Below, in pieces: positions 45,611 through 51,543 of a stretch of 51,543 nucleotides of DNA. The notes below the pieces were generated by a model, which was not told the DNA's origin, searched no databases, and worked only from the letters and a program-made list of their open reading frames with translations. Each line of letters starts with the position of its first letter. Positions within the stretch are counted from its first letter, which is position 1. The stretch is from NCBI RefSeq assembly GCF_900220975.1, contig NZ_OBQD01000029.1, positions 1 to 51,543 on the forward strand. The letters run 5' to 3'. The position numbers and the translations under genes are program-made. Source of the DNA: Rhizobium subbaraonis. GTDB taxonomy: Bacteria > Pseudomonadota > Alphaproteobacteria > Rhizobiales > Rhizobiaceae.

Positions 45611-45865
45611 GCCTTCGCCGGCGGCTGGCGCGTCGTCGAAATGGACAATTGGGACAGTGGCTTCCTTGATCTCGTCGAGGAGGCGCATCGACGGTGCCGC
45701 GGACGCCGAAAACGCCTTCGGGGCACTCAAGGGCCTCCTCGAGTCCGCTATGGTGCACGCGACGGATCGCCCTGCGCCGAGTTCTCATGGGAAGGACACG
45801 ACGAGAACGACAGCGCCTGCGGTCGCGGATGGGCTGCAATCGGCACCGCAGGTCGCCTCGTCGGG
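45611..45865 (+). pseudogene. Remnant of a small conserved protein cut by an IS3-type fragment
   Basis: Pieces WRVVEMDNWDSGFLDLVEEAH, then GAADAENAFGALKGLLE in a second frame, then RYGARDGSPCAEFSWEGHDEND back in the first, ending at GTAGRLVG where the IS3 fragment begins. The pieces resemble a widespread uncharacterised family with a FSWEGHDE motif; two compensating frameshifts and a lost C-terminus. Confidence 0.6.
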
Positions 45866-46009
45866 AGGCCGGCATACTTCTTCTTCCAATTGAAATAGGT
45901 CGCCTGGCTGATGCCCGCCTTACGGCAGATTTCTGCGACCGACACACCCTCATCACCCTGCTTCAGGATGAACGCCTTTCTGAGCGTCCGAAAACTGCGA
46001 TGCCTTCAT
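45866..46009 (-). mobile_element. IS3-family OrfA remnant
   Basis: Minus-strand MKASQFSDA, frameshift, then KAFILKQGDEGVSVAEICR and KAGISQATYFNWKKKYAGL, the helix-turn-helix OrfA of IS3-type elements. OrfB and the rest are missing. Confidence 0.85.
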
Positions 46010-46111
46010 CGTCTTCCGTTGCTTTTCCAGCCAGGAAAACCCCCGGAAAGCTCCAGCCAAAATCGGTCCAGTTTGAAGGGCTCAGATCACCGAGACGAAA
46101 CGCCCGCCGCG

Positions 46112-46232
46112 TCAGACTTTTAGATGGTTGGCGTCGATCCACAGATAGGACCTGTCGCCTTCAATGAGCCTGTCGAGAAAGGCCTTAGCCTTGTCGTCGA
46201 TCTCTTCGCAGGCGGGAAGCCTGGCTCATGTA
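46112..46232 (-). mobile_element. IS256 (mutator)-family transposase remnant
   Basis: Minus-strand EEIDDKAKAFLDRLIEGDRS then YLWIDANHLKV and a stop, matching the catalytic-Asp segment of IS256 transposases. A frameshift lies just upstream. Confidence 0.75.
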
Positions 46233-46305
46233 GAGCGGTCCCTGCCCAAGGGAACCGGCTCAAGTATTGACCGCAAATCAAAACCATGATTTACGATTTA
46301 CGGCA

Positions 46306-47505
46306 ATGATTATACCGCGACCTCGTATCGAAGCTGCCCTTGAGCGAGCCCTGGAACGCGCGCCCGTCGTCGCGCTAATTGGCGCACGACAGGTTGGTAA
46401 GACCACGCTTGCCCGCAAACTCGCAGATCGGGCGAAAGGCACACTCTATCTGGATCTGGAACGTATAGCGGACCGCCGAAAACTGGAAGATGCGGAAGCA
46501 TTCCTTCAAGCCCAGGCCGGACATCTGACGGTGCTGGACGAGGTGCAGCGGCTGCCTGAACTGTTTGCCGAACTGCGCGGGATCGTTGACGATCGGCGCG
46601 CCGGGGGCGAGCGGTCCATGCAGTTTCTGTTGCTAGGCTCAGCATCTTTAGACCTGATCCAGCAGGTATCGGAAACCCTGGCAGGGCGAATTATTTATCT
46701 CGAGATGCCACCGATTGGCGCGGAAGAGGCTGCAGCGGCTTCTATCGATATCGACCGGCTGTGGCTGCGCGGCGGCTTTCCCGATAGCCTGACGGCGGTA
46801 ACGGATGAGGACAGCTACCTCTGGCGGCAGGCTTTTGTCCGGAGCTACCTCGAGCGCGATGTCCCGATGTTTGCTCCGCGCATGCCGGCCGCAATGATTG
46901 GTCGTCTGTGGACGATGTTGGCCAACGGACAAGGAAATACACTTAACAGCGCGCGGCTCGGCCAGGGTCTGGGCGTGTCCGCTCCCATGATTGGCCGGTA
47001 CATTGATCTTCTTGTTGATCTCATGCTGGTTCGCCGCCTCCAGCCATGGAGCGGCAATCTCGGCAAGCGCCTAGTGAAGTCCCCCAAGATTTACGTCCGC
47101 GACAGCGGCCTCGTCCATGCCCTCCTGGAAATCGGCACGCTCAATCAATTGTTGGGACACCCCGTGGTCGGGCCAAGCTGGGAGGGGTTTGTGATTGAGA
47201 CGCTCATCGAAGCGGCTGGGCCTGATGTGGCTCCCTTGTTCTACAGAACCGCCGACGGTGCAGAGATCGACTTGGTGTTTGAACAGGCGGGCAAGCCAAA
47301 GGTGGCGATCGAGGTCAAACGCGCCAGTGCTCCGCAGGCCGAGCGCGGCTTCTTTGTCGCCTGTGACGATCTTGAAATAGAGAACAGAATCATTGTTGGC
47401 GCAGGGGCGGAGGACTATCCGGCGAGGGGCGGGGCCAAGGTGCGTACGCTGCTGTCGGCGGTTAAAGAGATCCGCGAAATTCTGAAATCACCGTTTCCGG
47501 CGTGA
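46306..47505 (+). CDS. AAA ATPase with C-terminal DUF4143 (AAA_14 family)
   Basis: 399 aa; ATG at 46306 (start of the conserved MIIPRPR opening), weak ribosome site. Walker A GARQVGKTT (26-34), Walker B LTVLDEVQRLPELF, sensor LLLGSASL, then DUF4143 from about 170 with RSYLERDVPMF, and a nuclease-like end WEGFVIETLIEAA ... ADGAEIDLVFE ... KVAIEVKRA with the D-x(n)-E-x-K pattern. Widespread, patchily distributed and of unknown role; often linked to mobile or toxin-antitoxin-like contexts. Intact among remnants. Confidence 0.85.
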   Translation: MIIPRPRIEAALERALERAPVVALIGARQVGKTTLARKLADRAKGTLYLDLERIADRRKLEDAEAFLQAQAGHLTVLDEVQRLPELFAELRGIVDDRRAGGERSMQFLLLGSASLDLIQQVSETLAGRIIYLEMPPIGAEEAAAASIDIDRLWLRGGFPDSLTAVTDEDSYLWRQAFVRSYLERDVPMFAPRMPAAMIGRLWTMLANGQGNTLNSARLGQGLGVSAPMIGRYIDLLVDLMLVRRLQPWSGNLGKRLVKSPKIYVRDSGLVHALLEIGTLNQLLGHPVVGPSWEGFVIETLIEAAGPDVAPLFYRTADGAEIDLVFEQAGKPKVAIEVKRASAPQAERGFFVACDDLEIENRIIVGAGAEDYPARGGAKVRTLLSAVKEIREILKSPFPA

Positions 47506-47711
47506 TCATTATTATGAAACTCTCGCAACTGCCGGCCGCCGCAGCCGACTTTTTTTCGTGACGCGGGCGTCGCGCGCATCAAGCAACTGACGAACGAAGT
47601 CGCAGCCGGATCCAAAGCGGCCAACACCGGGTCCGGTGGAATGGGAAGCTCTCCGTTTGGCAGGAAGACCGCGTGGAGCTCCCAGCCCCCACCGACGCGT
47701 CGCCAGTGTTG

Positions 47712-49010
47712 TCATGTCACCTCAGGTAGACTGCCAATCAGCTTGTCGAGGGTGATGGGACATTCTCGAACCCTGACACCCGTGGCGTTATAGATAGCGT
47801 TCGCGATGGCGGCCGAAACTCCGCACAGACCGAGCTCCGCAATACCCTTGGCCTTCATGGGCGACGAATACGGATCGGTTTCGTCCATGAAGATCACCTC
47901 CTGATGCGGAATGTCGGCGTGTACCGGGACTTCGTAACCCGCCATATCGTGATTGACGAAAAAGCCGCGCCTGAGATCGACCGCAAGTTCCTCCGAAAGT
48001 GCACCGCCAACGCCCATGGTCATCGCACCGATAACCTGGCTGCGCGCGGTGATCGGATTGAGGATGCGCCCGGCGGCGCAAACCGCGAGCATCCTACGAA
48101 TGCGGCTTTCGCCCGTTGCGATATCAACGCCCACCTCTACGAAGTGGGCACCGAACGTCGACTGCTGGTGGCTGTCCGCAAGCTCTTCCCATTCGACAGT
48201 GTCCTCCCCGGCAAGACCCTCGGAACCCGCAGCCTCGGCAAGCGGCACAGACCTGTTGCCTGACCGGACCTCCCCATTTTCGAACATGGCGTCCTCTGAA
48301 TTGAAGCCCAGCGTCTGCGCGATGGCTTCCCGGAGTTTGACACACGCCGCGTAGACGCCGGCGGTAGAACAGTTGGCGCCGAACTGACCGCCTGAACCTG
48401 CCGACACCGGAAACCGGGAATCCCCCAGGCGGACGACGACTTTTTCAATGGGGACGCCCATCATTTCGGCCGCCGTCTGGGCAATTATTGTGTAACTCCC
48501 GGTTCCGATGTCCGTCATATCGGTTTCGACGGTGATAACACCCTCGCGATCGAGCCGAACCCGCGCACCTGATGGAACGAGCAGGTTGTTTCGGAACGCG
48601 GCGGCGACTCCGAGCCCGATGAGCCAATTCCCTTCTCTCCGCGACGCGGGCCTGCCCCGGTCGCTCCACCCGAAACGTTCAGCTCCGAGCCTGAGGCAGC
48701 CGACAAGATCGCGATGGGAGAACGGCCGCTCCGGTTTTTCCGGGTCGACCTGTGTATCGTTGATGATCCTGAATTCGACGGGATCGATATCGAGCTTCTC
48801 AGCCATCTCGTCCATGGCGATCTCGAGCGCCATCATGCCGGGAGCCTCCCCAGGCGCGCGCATGGCGTTGCCTTCCGGCAAATCCAGCGTTGCCAACCGC
48901 ATGGCAGTCATACGGTTCTTGCCGGCGTAGAGCAGCCGTGTCTGCATCGCCGCCGTCTCAAGCTGACCGCCCGGAAGGTCTCCCGACCAGCTAACGGTTT
49001 TGAGGCAGAT
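47712..49010 (-). pseudogene. Molybdopterin-binding oxidoreductase subunit (xanthine dehydrogenase/PaoC family), 5'-truncated
   Basis: Open frame of 433 codons from a stop at 49011-49013. It begins inside the protein (QLETAAMQTRLLYAGKNR) and has only the C-terminal ~430 of about 730-760 residues: MRAPGEAPGMMALEIAMDE, GIGTGSYTIIAQTAAE-type Moco loop, GSGGQFG, and GIAELGLCG with the catalytic-Glu motif GxxE. No FAD or 2Fe-2S subunit genes nearby. Probably a leftover of a deleted three-gene operon. Confidence 0.85.
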
Positions 49011-49355
49011 TCATGGATGGAGCGATTCTCGTTCGCGTTTCCTCCGGCCCTCAACACGACTATTCATCCAAGGTCCTTCGAGGCAGCTCTTTATGTTTCG
49101 CTACGTTTCGTCAAGCCGGCTATTCCTCCCGCATCGCCCTGCTATTTGCCGACAGCTGGCGACGGGAATGCAGACTCGCCCTCCACGTTGACAGCCTCGT
49201 CAGCTTCAAGACGGGGGGATTTTATTCTGATGCGACCTGCGCCGTCGTAGGTCTTCGCGACACTGATCGCCTCTGCGCTGGGGGCGACGATCAGTCGGGA
49301 ACCGAACAACCTTTCACGCGTTGCCGCCGCTGGCACACCGGTCAGGTGTCCTATC
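49011..49355. other. 345 bp between the oxidoreductase fragment and the IS6-type element
   Basis: Short frames on both strands (49013-49381 plus, 49142-49396 minus) match nothing I recognise. No repeat seen. Confidence 0.45.
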
Positions 49356-50165
49356 GGAGTTGTCACGTTATAGAGCGGTGATCGAACTACGCCCACGGCT
49401 CTCTGAGATCAGGCAACCGCGCCCGTCACGGCCTTCCAACCAATGCGCTATTGCGCGGATGCGGTGAATGTGTGTGGCCAGGGCGGATCGTTTGTGATGC
49501 GGGGTGACGAAGAGATTTCGGAGCGCCGAGAAGATCGAGATGAGCCGCTGCAAGCTGCCGGCTGATCGGAAACCCTGCATCGTACGTTCTCGTTTTCGGA
49601 GCGGCAGATGAGAATTTTCCGCTCGATTGTTGAGACCCTGGTAGGACCGGTGCTCGACAGCCGGCATAACGTCACGCTCGGCCGCGCCATACGAACGGAG
49701 TTTGTCGGTGACGATCCGCTTGGGCGGCATGCCTGCTTTCGTTAGTAGCCTGATCAGCAGTCGCCTCGCGGCTTTCGTATCGCGTCGGCTTTAAACGATC
49801 TCGTCGAGAACATAACCGTCTTGGTCAACGGCACGCCAAAGCCAGTGTTTGCGGCCAGCGGTCGAAACCACCACCTCATCCAGACGCCAGACGTCCCGCT
49901 GCGACGGCGGCCGGCGACGGATTTGCTTCGCGTAAGCCGGTCCGAATTTCCGACCCCATCGGCGGATCATTTCATACGAAACGACTATGCGCGCCAGCAG
50001 CAATTCCTGGCCGAGGCGCAGGCTCAGCGGGAACCGAAAGTACAACCAGACCGAATGGGCGATGATATGTTGCGGGAAACGGTGGCGCTTGTAGCTGATA
50101 GCTGAATTCTTCATTCCGCTATCTCTACGCCCCACTTACTGACAGCGGGGTTATGTGACAACACC
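49356..50165 (-). mobile_element. Complete IS6-family insertion sequence (810 bp)
   Basis: Ends are imperfect inverted repeats: GGAGTTGTCACGTTAT at 49356-49371 and the complement of GGTGTTGTCACATAAC at 50150-50165 (12 of 16 match). It encodes one transposase on the minus strand. Flanking 8-mers (GTCCTATC and GTTCCTTC) are not a target duplication, so one flank has probably been rearranged. Confidence 0.75.
49368..50114 (-). pseudogene. IS6-family DDE transposase with a premature stop
   Basis: From ATG 50114 (MKNSAISYKRHRFP) through VVSYEMIRRWGRKFG and the first Asp motif WRLDEVVV to a TAA at 49791-49793, which stands where the family has Gln (…V-Q-S-RRDTKA). The same frame then continues with RRDTKAARRLLIRLL, IVTDKLRSYGAAERD (second Asp) and NRAENSHLPLRKRER (Glu). 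So one substitution inactivates an otherwise full-length enzyme, unless readthrough occurs. Confidence 0.85.
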
Positions 50166-50616
50166 GTTCCTTCTTCTCAGGAAGAACCTGCTGTCGGCTG
50201 GCGACGGCACCCTTGGCTCAGGCTGCTTTGAATGGCGCTTCCGCGCCACGCCGACTCCATTGTCCCGTATATACGGGGCACGCCTGGAATTTGCGTCTGA
50301 CCGATCGCCCCGGGTTTACATTGAAACTCCGGACCTGGTGCTGCTGGCAGGTGGAAAGAAACTTCCTCACGTCTACGAGCAGAGCCCCACGCGCCTATGT
50401 CTTTATCTGCCTCGAACATATGAATGGCAGCCCTGGATGAGGTTGGATCAGACCATCGTCCCCTGGACGTCGCTGTGGCTGTTTTACTTCGAGGACTGGC
50501 TAAGTGAGGGCGAATGGCGAGGTGGAGGAGAGCATCCCGAGCCACAAGACGTCGAGCGCCGCATTAGCCGGGGCCGTTTGCAGCGCCGGCATCCCCTTCG
50601 CGAAAGGATTGAGTAA
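50155..50616 (+). CDS. E2-like (ubiquitin-conjugating fold) protein of a CBASS-type operon, 5' end disturbed by IS6
   Basis: 153 aa as read from 50155, but the first codons lie inside the IS inverted repeat, so the native N-terminus was replaced. From about residue 28 the family pattern appears: TPTPLSRIYGARLEF, then RVYIETPDL, LPHVY with His72, RLCLYLP with the likely catalytic Cys82, then RLDQTIVPWTSLWLFYFEDW and GEWRGGGEHP. These are features of the standalone bacterial E2-like proteins of short type II CBASS operons, where they act on the CD-NTase C-terminus. The nuclease gene starts right after its stop. No CD-NTase gene is present upstream: the IS occupies its place. Confidence 0.7.
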   Translation: MTTPFLLLRKNLLSAGDGTLGSGCFEWRFRATPTPLSRIYGARLEFASDRSPRVYIETPDLVLLAGGKKLPHVYEQSPTRLCLYLPRTYEWQPWMRLDQTIVPWTSLWLFYFEDWLSEGEWRGGGEHPEPQDVERRISRGRLQRRHPLRERIE

Positions 50617-51491
50617 ATGGCGAAGACGAAAGTCGATCAGAAGACGCAACGGGCGCTTTGGGCGCGTGCCGCCGGCCGCTGCCAATATCGTGGCTGCAAC
50701 TGCGAACTTGTTGGGGAGCTGCTGTCTGGCAAGGAGGATAAGATGTTCGGCTTCGTCGCACACATTGTTGCCGACTCACCGAACGCGCGCGAGGACATCC
50801 GACCCGGTCCGCTTTTCTCGCGAAAGATATTTCAAATCTCATGTTGCTCTGCGCGAAACACCATCGTCTCATCGATGACGAAGCACCCGATGATCATCCG
50901 AAGGAACTTCTCCTGCGGATGAAGGACGACCATGAGCGGCGGGTGCGTATCGCAGCTGGTATTCAGCCGGACCGGACATCTCATGTAATCCGTTTCGGCG
51001 CGAATATCGGCATAAATGAGGCGCTCGTTGCAAGGGAGGACATTTTCGCTGCCATGCAGCCTGATCGCTCGCCGGCGTCCTTCGACACTATCGATCTGGA
51101 GATGCTTGGTCTTTCGCTCGATGATGCTGACGAACAGTATTGGCAGGTTCAGCAGAGCAACCTCCAGCGGCAGTTTGCCGAAAAGGTCCGGGGCCGGATC
51201 GAACGGCAGCAGATCACGCATGCATGCGTCTTCGCGCTTGCGCTCCAGCCGCTCCTGATCGAACTGGGAAGGCAGCTTTGCGACATTCTGCCCGCCCAGG
51301 TTCATCAACGACACAGAGAGCCGGCGACATGGAAGTGGCAGAACGACAGTGCGCCGATCGAGTTCCAGGTCGAGGCGCCCACCGAGGTTCATTCGACGGT
51401 GGCCCTGATTCTGGGTTTGAGCGCGACAATATCGAAGACGCGCATTGATGGGCTTTGGTGCATCGATCCTTTTTCAATGGTTTGGAAGTAG
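50617..51491 (+). pseudogene. HNH-SAVED effector nuclease (Cap5-like), frameshifted and truncated
   Basis: Frame one (50617 to about 50790): [17 protein letters not shown] (zinc-type Cys22/Cys27) and [12 protein letters not shown] with the HNH His49. The frame then slips at GCGCGCGAGG (about 50786-50795) and continues in frame two: [16 protein letters not shown] completing the HNH, a linker, then SAVED-like THACVFALALQPLLIELGRQL, VHQRHREPATWKW and ALILGLSATISKTRI. The match ends near 51440, leaving roughly 290 of the usual ~390 residues. SAVED domains sense cyclic nucleotides and switch the HNH nuclease on to degrade DNA. Inactive as it stands. Confidence 0.72.
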
Positions 51492-51543
51492 GCCTGTTGG
51501 ACCCCAATCAGTCTGATCCGAGCGATGCCGTTCAAACATAATG

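Noticed and set aside
46306-47505. DUF4143 ATPase as part of the CBASS locus
   Set aside because: It is separated from the E2-like gene by a truncated oxidoreductase gene and an IS, and such ATPases are not CBASS components.
1-51543. tRNA, rRNA or known riboswitch
   Set aside because: No conserved T-loop/anticodon pattern, rRNA core sequence or familiar riboswitch motif was noticed on reading; a covariance-model scan would be decisive.

Overview
The window is high-GC DNA with the look of an alphaproteobacterial (rhizobial/Agrobacterium-like) accessory replicon or genomic island. The grounds are Rhizobiales-style operons with ATGA start/stop overlaps, several ribose-type (CUT2) sugar ABC transporters, a TreZ/GlgX storage-carbon block, and an eroded right end full of insertion-sequence remnants. 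No rRNA or tRNA genes were seen. All family calls come from reading translated motifs by eye; no database search was possible.

Layout. (1) 1-4.9 kb, minus strand: a giant RTX/cadherin-repeat surface protein running off the left edge (1230 codons inside the window), preceded by a small HasA-type hemophore carrying an RTX secretion tail. (2) 5.1-6.5 kb: a 2H phosphoesterase coupled to a frameshifted tyrosine phosphatase. (3) 6.9-18.3 kb: a divergent sugar locus. Minus strand: class II aldolase, FGGY kinase and HAD phosphatase. Plus strand: DeoR repressor, second FGGY kinase, CUT2 ATPase, permease, binding protein, tagatose-3-epimerase-like isomerase, then a SorC regulator. (4) 18.3-23.6 kb, minus strand: a second CUT2 transporter with a fused DhaK-DhaL ketose kinase. 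(5) 24.4-36.3 kb: a divergent locus. Minus strand: a third CUT2 transporter, a Tat-like binding protein, an LVIVD-repeat protein and an FAD oxidoreductase. Plus strand: a FadR-type GntR regulator and the D-erythronate pathway set DenD-OtnK-OtnC-OtnI plus a GlcG/HbpS protein. Two operators of identical geometry (ACTGG-N13-CCAGT) sit at the two divergent promoters. (6) 37.2-43.4 kb: treZ, glgX, a topoisomerase IB and an SDR. (7) 43.4-51.5 kb: decayed DNA with fragments of IS5, IS3, IS256 and IS6 elements, a DUF4143 ATPase, half of a molybdopterin oxidoreductase subunit, a full-length IS6-family element with a nonsense mutation, and immediately beyond it the remains of a CBASS-like anti-phage operon: a standalone E2-like protein followed by a frameshifted, 3'-truncated HNH-SAVED nuclease.

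How it works together. Regions 3-5 form three transport-plus-catabolism modules for rare sugars or sugar acids. Each has its own regulator nearby, and all plausibly drain into dihydroxyacetone phosphate through aldolase cleavage, ketose phosphorylation, or oxidation/isomerisation/phosphorylation/decarboxylation of C4 sugar acids. The right end is a former defence and mobile-element hotspot that is now decaying.
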